Of a stretch of DNA of 44,600 nucleotides, positions 35,858 to 43,315 are shown piece after piece; position 1 is the first letter of the stretch, and every line of letters begins with the position of its first letter. The translations under genes and the position numbers were made by a program. Source of the stretch: CAYUWG01 sp964448285 (lineage in GTDB: Bacteria; Bacteroidota; Ignavibacteria; SZUA-365); NCBI GenBank assembly GCA_964448285.1, contig CAYUWG010000027.1, positions 1 through 44,600 on the forward strand, written 5' to 3'. The notes beneath the pieces are model-generated. The model worked only from the letters and a program-made list of their open reading frames with translations. It ran no database searches and had not been told where the DNA came from.

Positions 35858-36535
35858 ATGGTCGCACTCTTCGTCATACTCACCTTCCTTGCTTTCATCA
35901 TCGTGGATTATTTCGTTCATCGTCAGGAATATCGAACCGCTGCCGCTGTTGTCCCGATACCGGAGCCGATTCGCATTCCGCGCGGCTTCTTCTTCGCTCG
36001 CGGGCACACGTGGGTGCAATTGCTCTTCTCGGGAATAGCCCGCATCGGACTGGATGATTTCGTACAGAAAATCGTCGGTCGTATCGATGCGATAGCGGCG
36101 CCTTCGGTCGGCAGCCATGTCATGAAAGGCGATCCCGTCATCACCGTGAAACAGAACGGAAGAACGATATCTCTTCCGGCACCGATCAGCGGGACCGTCG
36201 TGGATGTCAATCCAATCCTCGAACGCTTGCCAAAATTTCTTTCGCACGATCCATACGTCGAAGGATGGCTCGTCGCAATCGAACCTTTACGGCTTACCGA
36301 CGAACTTCCGATGCTGCGCATCGCCGACGACGCCGCGCAGTGGGTCAAAGCGGAAGTGAATCGTTTCCGCGATTTCATCTTCAACCAATCTCCGCAATAT
36401 CAGACGGCGCTCAACGGAGCTACGATGCTCGACGGCGGCGTGCCGATTCACGGCGTTCTCGAACAGGCCGACGAGAAGCTCTGGGATGCCTTTCAGCAGG
36501 AGTTTCTCGACGACTCATCCCACCGGGCAATGTAA
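35858..36535 (+). CDS. Membrane-anchored GcvH-like (lipoyl-domain-fold) protein
   Basis: The product is 225 residues. An N-terminal membrane helix (about 2-19) is followed by HRQEYR, so the rest is likely cytoplasmic. Residues about 45-165 follow the H-protein fold: GHTWVQ, GIARIGLDDFVQKIVGRID, then PAPISGTVVDVN and the C-terminal DPYVEGWLVAIEP. In true GcvH a lysine stands 11 residues before the SG glycine; here that position is Gly (KQNGRTISLPAPISG), so normal lipoylation is not expected. The tail (about 195-212) shares TMLDGGVPIHGVLEQ with the second GcvH-like protein (TLYDGGFPIERIQDL). It is the first gene of the redox module. Confidence 0.78.
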   Translation: MVALFVILTFLAFIIVDYFVHRQEYRTAAAVVPIPEPIRIPRGFFFARGHTWVQLLFSGIARIGLDDFVQKIVGRIDAIAAPSVGSHVMKGDPVITVKQNGRTISLPAPISGTVVDVNPILERLPKFLSHDPYVEGWLVAIEPLRLTDELPMLRIADDAAQWVKAEVNRFRDFIFNQSPQYQTALNGATMLDGGVPIHGVLEQADEKLWDAFQQEFLDDSSHRAM

Positions 36536-36547
36536 CAGGAGGGAGCA

Positions 36548-37327
36548 ATGAACAACTACGGATTGCTCATCGATACGACGCGCTGCGTCGGATGCATGGA
36601 ATGCGAAAACGTTTGTGCGGAACGGTGGGGGTTCCCTGCCGAAGAACGGCACGTACTTTCTGCACACAAGAACACTGCTGTTTATGAAGTTGGCGAAGTG
36701 TATGTCCCAAGGCAATGCATGCACTGTGCTTCACCTTCGTGCGAATCGGTTTGTCCGGTAGGCGCGTTTCGTAAGACGAACGAAGGTCCGGTGCTTTACG
36801 ATGTCGAGAAGTGTATCGGATGCCGCTATTGTATGCAGGCATGTCCCTTCGACGTGCCGAAGTATCAATGGGATAGTGCGAACCCCCGGGTCACGAAATG
36901 TGACATGTGCTATGACCGCACGAGTAAAGGCGAAGCGACGCGCTGCTCGGAAGCGTGCCCGGCGGAAGCCAGAGTGTTCGGTCCCATCGATGAATTGATC
37001 GCGGAAGCACGGCGAAGAATCGAAGAAGACCCGGATGTGTATTATCCGCATATCTACGGAGTGAAGGAAGTCGGCAGCACGTCAGTCCTCTACCTTTCGA
37101 ACAAACCGATGACGGAGTTGGGATTGCGCAGCAGCCTTCCCGAACAGGCATTGCCCGATCTCACGTGGGCGGTTCTTTCGAAGATACCCAACTACGTGTT
37201 TTGGAGCGGGACATTGCTCGCAGGCGTCTGGTGGATCACCAATCGGCGTTCGGAAGTGCATGACGCCGAGCATGCAGGCACAAAAACGAACGGAAGCAGT
37301 CAACGCGTTCAGGAGGAAGGAAAATGA
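36548..37327 (+). CDS. HybA-like ferredoxin with four [4Fe-4S] sites and a membrane anchor
   Basis: The product is 259 residues with sixteen cysteines in four groups: Cys13/16/19/23, 57/60/65/69, 89/92/95/99 and 118/121/133/137. This is the DmsB/PsrB/HybA pattern and should bind four [4Fe-4S] clusters. The sequence after the clusters (DPDVYYPHIYGVKEVGSTSV then LYLSNKP) is HybA-like, and a C-terminal helix (about 213-230, VFWSGTLLAGVWWI) anchors it. No Tat signal is seen at the N-terminus, so a cytoplasmic-side location is likely. An AGGAGG site precedes the ATG. The stop overlaps the next gene as ATGA, and the partner is the HybB-like protein. Confidence 0.88.
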   Translation: MNNYGLLIDTTRCVGCMECENVCAERWGFPAEERHVLSAHKNTAVYEVGEVYVPRQCMHCASPSCESVCPVGAFRKTNEGPVLYDVEKCIGCRYCMQACPFDVPKYQWDSANPRVTKCDMCYDRTSKGEATRCSEACPAEARVFGPIDELIAEARRRIEEDPDVYYPHIYGVKEVGSTSVLYLSNKPMTELGLRSSLPEQALPDLTWAVLSKIPNYVFWSGTLLAGVWWITNRRSEVHDAEHAGTKTNGSSQRVQEEGK

Positions 37328-38517
37328 AAACGCTTCGCATACCAAAACCGACCTTCTGGTCGGCAGTGTTTTGGATTCTTTTGTTCACCGGGTTGTACGC
37401 GACTATCGTGCGCTTCGCGTACGGCCTCGGAGCGGCAACCAACCTCAGTGATTCGTCGCCCTGGGGCTTGTGGATCGGATTCGACGTGCTATGTGGCGTC
37501 GGTCTCGCAGCAGGCGGCTTCGTTGTCGCTGGGTCCGTGCACATATTCAACATCCATCGGTTCAAGGCGATTCTCCCGTCGGCAATCCTTACGGCATTCC
37601 TCGGATATCTCCTCGTGATCGTTGCGTTGCTCTTCGACTTGGGGCGACCATGGTACATCTGGCATGCGCTCATCATGTGGAATCCCCATTCCGTCATGTT
37701 TGAAGTCGCATGGTGCGTGATGCTCTACACGACGGTGCTTGCGTTGGAGTTCAGTCCGCTCGTGTTCGAAAAACTCAGACTTGAACGACCTCGAAAAATC
37801 ATCCGTGCGGTGACGATTCCGCTCGTCATTATCGGCGTGATCCTTTCCACGCTCCATCAATCATCGCTTGGCTCGCTCTATCTCATCGTTCCGACGAAGT
37901 TGCATCCGCTCTGGTACACGTCCAACCTCCCGTATCTCTTCCTGCTTTCGGCGATTGCAGTGGGGCCTGCGATGGTGACGATCGAATCGTTCTACAGTTC
38001 GCGCGCGTTTCGTCGCGAAATAGAACTCCCGATCCTCTCCCAACTTGGGAAAGTGACCGTCGCGGCGATGGCGGTGTATGCCGTGCTGCGCGTGCAGGAT
38101 ATGATCGCATATCAGTTATGGTCATACCTGCTGATACCGAGCATGGAAAGTGCGATGTTCTGGCTCGAGATGCTTCTTGGCGTCGCGCTCCCGATCATCG
38201 TCCTTTTACAAACACGGTTTCGAACGAATGCGCGAGGCCTGTTCATCGCGCAGTTGTGCGTCGTGTTCGGATTCATTTTGAATCGCATGAACATCAGCGT
38301 TACGGCGTTAGCGCATCAACCGGGCGTGGAGTATTTCCCGAGTTGGATGGAGATGACGGTTACGCTCATGATCGTTGCCGTCGGATTCGCGGCATTCAGG
38401 CTTGCCGCGAAACACCTGCGCATCTTCCCGGAGGAGACGAAACCCGTGCCCACGCCGGCGCAAAGCATCGTAACGTTCATCGACGTTCCCTCCACGCATG
38501 AAGCGCTCGCACGGTAG
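37324..38517 (+). CDS. HybB/NrfD-like quinone-interacting membrane subunit
   Basis: The product is 397 residues with about nine or ten hydrophobic helices. The segments SPWGLWIGFDVLCGVGLAAG, FDLGRPWYIWHALIMWNPHS and STLHQSSLGSLYLIVPTKLH are characteristic of HybB, the hydrogenase-2 membrane subunit of the NrfD/PsrC superfamily. Such proteins pass electrons between quinones and an attached ferredoxin and may move protons. Translation is coupled to the HybA-like gene (ATGA). No hydrogenase or molybdopterin catalytic subunit is encoded in the window, so its electron partner is unknown. Confidence 0.9.
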   Translation: MKTLRIPKPTFWSAVFWILLFTGLYATIVRFAYGLGAATNLSDSSPWGLWIGFDVLCGVGLAAGGFVVAGSVHIFNIHRFKAILPSAILTAFLGYLLVIVALLFDLGRPWYIWHALIMWNPHSVMFEVAWCVMLYTTVLALEFSPLVFEKLRLERPRKIIRAVTIPLVIIGVILSTLHQSSLGSLYLIVPTKLHPLWYTSNLPYLFLLSAIAVGPAMVTIESFYSSRAFRREIELPILSQLGKVTVAAMAVYAVLRVQDMIAYQLWSYLLIPSMESAMFWLEMLLGVALPIIVLLQTRFRTNARGLFIAQLCVVFGFILNRMNISVTALAHQPGVEYFPSWMEMTVTLMIVAVGFAAFRLAAKHLRIFPEETKPVPTPAQSIVTFIDVPSTHEALAR

Positions 38518-38539
38518 GTGAGTTCGTAGGAATGGAACG

Positions 38540-39361
38540 ATGCCGCACGCCGCTTCACATCGACTTATCCCGCAGGGTGAGCTTCGCTGCATCTGGATGG
38601 ATGCGGGGATCATCGCCTACAAGCTGTGCGACCGGTCCTTCCAATGCGAGGGCTGTCCGTTCGATGACGTGATCCGCTCGTTTCAATCACTCGACAGATC
38701 GCAAAGCGGGGCGATTTCTCCAAGCGCCATGACGGAGGAATCGCCTGCTCTGCAAGAGGATGACCCGGCAGCGCGGCTGTTCGAACGCTGGGTTCAGAGC
38801 GTGTCCCGGCAGCCATTCCCGGACGACCGCCTGTACCACGTCAACCATAGCTGGACGAAGATGCTCGACTCAGAAACGGTTCGCATCGGCCTTGACCACT
38901 GTGCATCGGGTTTGATGGGAATCGTTTCATCCATCGTGCAGCCGTCGGTCGCATTTCGAACCGAAACACAGGCGCCGTGCACGTGGCTCGTCCTGAACGA
39001 AACGACGATCACCGTGCACGCGCCGCTTTCGGGAAGAACCACGCTTGTCAACGAAGAGCTTCAGTCCAATCCTTCGCTCCTCTTCTCCGATCCCTATGGC
39101 GAGGGCTGGCTCTTCGAGGCCGAGCCGGATTCGACCGATGAGTTCAACCGACTCCTCGATGCGCGTGCAATTGACGAAGCATGGAAACGGCAGTGCGAAG
39201 AGATGCGCGCAGTCGTAATGAACGCCGCTGGCAAACGGCCTGCGGCGCTCGGCAAGACGCTGTACGACGGAGGCTTTCCGATCGAGCGTATTCAGGACCT
39301 GCTCGGGGCGAAGGAGTTCTGCCGCTTGATCAACCGGTTGATGATGGCAGGTAGTACATAG
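38540..39361 (+). CDS. Cysteine-rich GcvH-like protein
   Basis: The product is 273 residues, soluble. The N-terminus contains CIWMDAGIIAYKLC and CEGCPFD: Cys17, Cys30, Cys36 and Cys39 could bind a metal or Fe-S cluster. This header is known from atypical H-proteins of anaerobic or sulfur-metabolising bacteria. Residues about 95-200 are H-protein-like (VNHSWTKM, VRIGLDHCASGLMGIVSSIV, VHAPLSGRTTLVN, DPYGEGWLFEAEP). The lipoyl-lysine position is Glu (NETTITVHAPLSG). The tail TLYDGGFPIERIQDLLGA matches the first GcvH-like protein. Separated by 22 bases from the HybB-like gene. Probably a structural or redox partner, not a lipoyl carrier. Confidence 0.78.
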   Translation: MPHAASHRLIPQGELRCIWMDAGIIAYKLCDRSFQCEGCPFDDVIRSFQSLDRSQSGAISPSAMTEESPALQEDDPAARLFERWVQSVSRQPFPDDRLYHVNHSWTKMLDSETVRIGLDHCASGLMGIVSSIVQPSVAFRTETQAPCTWLVLNETTITVHAPLSGRTTLVNEELQSNPSLLFSDPYGEGWLFEAEPDSTDEFNRLLDARAIDEAWKRQCEEMRAVVMNAAGKRPAALGKTLYDGGFPIERIQDLLGAKEFCRLINRLMMAGST

Positions 39362-39505
39362 CGCATGGCTGGCAAATGATGGCTGATAGCAGTTGGGGTG
39401 ATCCGTTCGGTAGAAGCCGGATTACCCGGCTATCTGACATTCAAACTGAGCTACATCAGGGATTTCGCTGAGGCGATTCTGTAGGTTGTAATCACGAGGG
39501 AGAGC

Positions 39506-41125
39506 ATGAAACAGCTTACACGACTTCTCGGCTTCAAACTGGTGATCATCATCTTCGGAGTGATGATTGCCGTGACGGTGCTTTACACCATCATACTCAC
39601 GCAGTGGCATTCACAACAGTTCGTCGATAACGCGATTCAATCGACGGTCATGCTCAGCGACGTGGTAAAGCGTTCGTTGCATTACAGCATGTTGAAAAAT
39701 CACAGGGACGACATCACGCAGATCATCCGAACGGTCGGAAACGAACCGGGACTCGAGGGCATCCGCGTCTATAACAAAGCCGGCGCGATCATGTTTTCTT
39801 CCGACAGCTCGGAAGTCGGAACGACCGCGCGTGTGGACGACGTAGCGTGCATCATGTGCCATGCGAACGGCCACCCCGTTCGTTCCCCGCACCCGGAAGA
39901 CCTCACGCGCGTCTTCGCGTCGCCGAAGGGTTACCGTATTGCCGGAACCATCACACCGATTGCGAACCACGAGTCGTGCGCGAATGCGGGTTGCCACGTC
40001 CATCCGAAAGAGCAGACGATTCTCGGTGTGCTCGACGTCATGGTGAGCCTTGAATCCGTCGATGCGAGCCTCATCGAACTGAGTTCGACGCAAATTGCGG
40101 GAGGTGTCTTCATCGTGTTGACCGTCACTGCGATGACGGGTCTGTTCATTTGGATCATGGTGAACATCCCGGTCCGGCGTCTGCTTGTCGGCACCGAGGA
40201 AATTCGCAAAGGCAATCTCCTGCATCGCATCCCCGTCAATACGAGCGATGAACTCGGCATGCTGGCCGGCTCATTCAATCGCATGACGGAAGAACTTCAG
40301 CGCGCGCACTCGGAGCTTACCGATTGGGCGCAGAAACTTGAAGAGCGCGTTGCCGAGAAGACCGAAGAACTGAAACGCGCGCAAGCGCACATGATCTCCA
40401 TGGAGAAGATGGTTTCGCTCGGCACACTTGCCGCTACCGTTGCGCACGAGCTGAACAATCCGCTCGAAGGCGTTCTGACCTATACGAAACTGCTTCAACG
40501 CAAGACCGAGCGTGCGGACATTCCGGAAGAGGCGAAAGCCGAAACGGGAAAGACACTCAGTATCATTGCCGAGGAAACGGCACGATGCGGCAACATCGTC
40601 AAGAACCTGCTGCTCTTTTCCCGTCAGGAAATGGGTGAGTTCGCAGATGCGGATTTACGCGCAGTCATCGATCGCAGCGTTCAACTCATCGAGCATCATC
40701 TTCAGATGCACTATGTCACGCTCGACTTACAGGTCGGCGAAAAACCGTGCATCCTTCGCTGTGACCCGAATCAACTGGAGCAAGCTTTCCTTGCAATGAT
40801 GATCAATGCCGTGGAAGCGATGCCTGACGGTGGAAAGCTTTCCATTCGCATCGACACGTCACCAGAGAAGCACACGGTGACGATACGCGACACGGGTGTT
40901 GGAATTCGCGCAGAAGATATGCAGCACATTTTTGAACCATTCTACACGACGAAACACAACGAGAAGGGGACAGGACTTGGATTAGCCGTCGCCTATGGAA
41001 TCATTCAACGTCACGACGGGGAAATCACGGTCACATCCACCCCATCGGCGGGAGCAACGTTCGTCGTAATCCTTCCGCGCAAGAACAGCATTGTGCCCGG
41101 AGAACAAAAAGGAATACAGTCATGA
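39506..41125 (+). CDS. Haem c-binding membrane sensor histidine kinase
   Basis: The product is 539 residues. Membrane helices at about 11-31 and 198-218 enclose a periplasmic domain. It carries a CxxCH haem motif (Cys115-Cys118-His119, CIMCH) and a CX4CH motif (Cys158-Cys163-His164). HAMP follows (about 220-272), a coiled coil, and a HisKA domain with His314 (ATVAHELNNPLEG). The ATPase has Asn434, DTGVGI (462-467) and GTGLGLA. It should phosphorylate the adjoining regulator in response to redox state, oxygen, NO or another haem ligand. A GGGAGAG ribosome site precedes the ATG. The stop overlaps the regulator start (ATGA). Confidence 0.88.
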   Translation: MKQLTRLLGFKLVIIIFGVMIAVTVLYTIILTQWHSQQFVDNAIQSTVMLSDVVKRSLHYSMLKNHRDDITQIIRTVGNEPGLEGIRVYNKAGAIMFSSDSSEVGTTARVDDVACIMCHANGHPVRSPHPEDLTRVFASPKGYRIAGTITPIANHESCANAGCHVHPKEQTILGVLDVMVSLESVDASLIELSSTQIAGGVFIVLTVTAMTGLFIWIMVNIPVRRLLVGTEEIRKGNLLHRIPVNTSDELGMLAGSFNRMTEELQRAHSELTDWAQKLEERVAEKTEELKRAQAHMISMEKMVSLGTLAATVAHELNNPLEGVLTYTKLLQRKTERADIPEEAKAETGKTLSIIAEETARCGNIVKNLLLFSRQEMGEFADADLRAVIDRSVQLIEHHLQMHYVTLDLQVGEKPCILRCDPNQLEQAFLAMMINAVEAMPDGGKLSIRIDTSPEKHTVTIRDTGVGIRAEDMQHIFEPFYTTKHNEKGTGLGLAVAYGIIQRHDGEITVTSTPSAGATFVVILPRKNSIVPGEQKGIQS

Positions 41126-42477
41126 ACCGCAAAGAGAAAAACAAACAGAGTGTGTTGGTCGTGGATGACGAACTCGTCGTGCGTGAATCGTTGGCGCAGT
41201 GGTTTGCCGAAGACGGCTATCGCGTCGGCTGTGCGAGCGACGCGACCGAAGCCTTGCGCGTGATGAAAGAAGGGCCGTGGGACGTCATTCTCCTCGACAT
41301 TAAAATGCCCGGCATGAGCGGCCTCGAGTTGCAAAAGCATTTGAAGCAAGTCGATCCGTCTTCGATCGTTATCATGATCACTGCGTTTGCATCGGTCGAT
41401 AGCGCGGTGCAGGCGTTGAAGGAAGGCGCGTTCGATTACGTCACCAAGCCGGTCGATCCGGATCACCTCTCCCAGCTCGTGCGCAACGCATTGCGGCAGA
41501 GAACGCTGAGCGAGGAGAACCTTCGTTTGCGCGAACACATCACCGAGCTTGTCAAAGGCGGCGAGCTTGTCGGCGACAGTCCCCAGATGAAAAAGGTCAT
41601 CGAACTCGCGACCTCCGTTGCGCGGACCGACACGACGGTGATGATTCGCGGTGAGAGCGGAACGGGAAAGGAACTCATCGCGCGGCTCATCCACGCGAAC
41701 AGCGACCGGCGGTATTTCCCCATTGTGCCGGTCAACTGCGGCGCCGTGCCTGAATCGTTGTTGGAGAGCGAGTTGTTCGGACACGAGCGCGGCGCGTTCA
41801 CCGGAGCGCAATATCGGCGGAAGGGAAAGTTCGAAATGGCCAACGGCGGCACAATCTTCCTCGATGAAGTCGGAACCATCAGCGCGCAAATGCAGGTGCA
41901 ACTCCTTCGCGTGTTGGAGGCGAAACAATTCACGCGCATCGGCGGGAACGAAGCCATCACGAGCGACTTCCGCGTCGTCTGTGCGACGAACCGCGATCTC
42001 GAAGCAGCGATGAAGGATGGCGATTTCCGCGAAGACCTCTACTACCGACTCAATGTCTTCACGATTTCCATCCCACCGTTGCGGGAACGCAGAAGCGACA
42101 TCCCACCGCTTGCAGAACACTTCGTTCAGAAGTACGCGGCGATGATGAACAAACCGGTCGTGGAGATCAGCCCGGACGCGATGGATTTACTCGTACGCTA
42201 TCACTGGCCGGGAAACGTGCGCGAGTTGGAGAACGTCATCGAACGAGCGCTCGTGCTGACGTCGGGAAAAAGCATCGCGAAGGACGACATCCCATTTCAA
42301 ATCGCACAATCGTCACTCAAGCCCTCGTCCGAGTTGCTGATGGATATGGAGAAGATTCACATCGAGAGTGTATTGGTGAAACACAACTGGAACATCACAC
42401 ACTCTGCAGAGGCTCTCGGCATAGACCGCGTCACGCTTTACAACAAGATCAATCGATACGGCTTGAAACGACCGTAA
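41122..42477 (+). CDS. Sigma-54-dependent response regulator (NtrC family)
   Basis: The product is 451 residues. The receiver domain (10-125) has Asp59 in VILLDIKMPGMSG as the phosphorylation site. The AAA+ domain has Walker A GESGTGKE (177-184) and the sigma-54 contact loop GAFTGA (224-229). A Fis-type helix-turn-helix (about 410-450, ITHSAEALGIDRVTLYNKIN) ends the protein. It pairs with the haem kinase by ATGA overlap. A -24/-12 promoter candidate lies upstream of the first GcvH-like gene, so the redox operon is the probable target. Confidence 0.95.
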   Translation: MNRKEKNKQSVLVVDDELVVRESLAQWFAEDGYRVGCASDATEALRVMKEGPWDVILLDIKMPGMSGLELQKHLKQVDPSSIVIMITAFASVDSAVQALKEGAFDYVTKPVDPDHLSQLVRNALRQRTLSEENLRLREHITELVKGGELVGDSPQMKKVIELATSVARTDTTVMIRGESGTGKELIARLIHANSDRRYFPIVPVNCGAVPESLLESELFGHERGAFTGAQYRRKGKFEMANGGTIFLDEVGTISAQMQVQLLRVLEAKQFTRIGGNEAITSDFRVVCATNRDLEAAMKDGDFREDLYYRLNVFTISIPPLRERRSDIPPLAEHFVQKYAAMMNKPVVEISPDAMDLLVRYHWPGNVRELENVIERALVLTSGKSIAKDDIPFQIAQSSLKPSSELLMDMEKIHIESVLVKHNWNITHSAEALGIDRVTLYNKINRYGLKRP

Positions 42478-42485
42478 GCGCTCCG

Positions 42486-43016
42486 ATGATCTCCATCGTC
42501 GCAATTCCTCCCGTCAATCGTTCGCTCGTGACGAACGCAACGACCGACCTTGCGTTGGTCTTTCCCGAGACCATTCGCAGCTACGGAAATATTGACGTTC
42601 ACGCGGACATGGTGTTCGATCCATCGAGAAAACAATTCAACGCATCACGTCTGCTTGCGATCGTCCTTGATCAGACGGCCGGCATCGAAGGGAAAATCCT
42701 CGCTGTCACCGGCGTCGATTTATTCATCCCCGTTCTCACCTATGTCATTGGAGAAGCACAATTGAATGGAAGAGCCTCGGTGATGTCCACGTATCGTTTG
42801 CATGAAGAGCTGTACGGCTTACCGGCGAATCCTCATTTGCTCCGTGAACGGGTGCTGAAGGAAGCGGTGCATGAACTCGGACACACGTTCGGACTCATCC
42901 ATTGTCGCGATCCGCTCTGCGTCATGCGTCCCTCTGCGGCGGTCGAAGAGATCGATATCAAGGGCATCTCGTTTTGCGAGGAATGTCGCTCGCAGCAAAT
43001 GGCAAATGGCGCATAG
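42486..43016 (+). CDS. amzA: Archaemetzincin-family zinc metalloprotease
   Basis: The product is 176 residues, about the length of archaeal archaemetzincins. The zinc site HELGHTFGLIHC (His129, Glu130, His133, His139) is followed by Cys145-Val-Met147 and Cys164/Cys167; with Cys140 these form the family's second, structural zinc site. The proteolytic substrate is unknown. It starts 8 bases after the regulator stop without a clear ribosome site. It ends in a non-family tail (SQQMANGA) whose last codon touches a heptamer repeat array, so the natural C-terminus may have been altered slightly. Confidence 0.88.
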   Translation: MISIVAIPPVNRSLVTNATTDLALVFPETIRSYGNIDVHADMVFDPSRKQFNASRLLAIVLDQTAGIEGKILAVTGVDLFIPVLTYVIGEAQLNGRASVMSTYRLHEELYGLPANPHLLRERVLKEAVHELGHTFGLIHCRDPLCVMRPSAAVEEIDIKGISFCEECRSQQMANGA

Positions 43017-43137
43017 CTGATGGCTGATGGCTGAAAGCTGATGGCTGATGGCTGAAAGCTGATGGCTGATGGCGGATAGCTGATAGCTGATGGCTGAAAG
43101 CTGATGGCTGATGGCTGAAAGCTGATGGCTGAAAGCT
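43015..43137 (+). repeat. Heptanucleotide tandem repeat array (GGCTGAT / AGCTGAT / GGCTGAA)
   Basis: About seventeen 7-bp units stand in tandem, mixing AGCTGAT, GGCTGAT, GGCTGAA and one GGCGGAT. A three-unit order (AGCTGAT GGCTGAT GGCTGAA) recurs. Plus-strand frames are full of TGA and TAG stops, while minus-strand frames stay open. The array abuts the archaemetzincin stop. It resembles the short tandemly repeated heptamers known from some bacteria. Degenerate copies may exist at 14458-14471 and 39366-39395. Confidence 0.9.
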
Positions 43138-43219
43138 CGGAGAGATAATCGCTCGAGTGTGCGTAACACTGAGCACGTCGTTCCTCCACGAAGAAGGACA
43201 TTATGAGATGAGCATGTCT

Positions 43220-43250
43220 GTAATCCGTGAATCCGTAATCCGTAATCCCC
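43220..43250 (+). repeat. Second short repeat array (TAATCCG units)
   Basis: Four copies of a TAATCCG-like unit, spaced 7-8 bases apart, lie 83 bases after the first heptamer array and differ from it in sequence. No coding function is likely. Together the two arrays fill much of the space between the archaemetzincin and the BNR-like gene. Confidence 0.7.
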
Positions 43251-43315
43251 GAAGCGACAATCGCGTTTGTGCGTATATTGAGGCAGCGATAATTCTTCAT
43301 GCAAAGGAGTCTGTT

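Noticed and set aside
36548..38517. A complete hydrogenase or polysulfide reductase operon
   Set aside because: Only HybA-like and HybB-like subunits are present; no catalytic nickel-iron or molybdopterin protein is found in the window.
42819..43304. Minus-strand repeat proteins (SAISHQL-type repeats) over the heptamer array
   Set aside because: A 7-bp repeat without stops on one strand automatically gives a 21-bp-periodic open frame; all three frames are open and there is no start signal.
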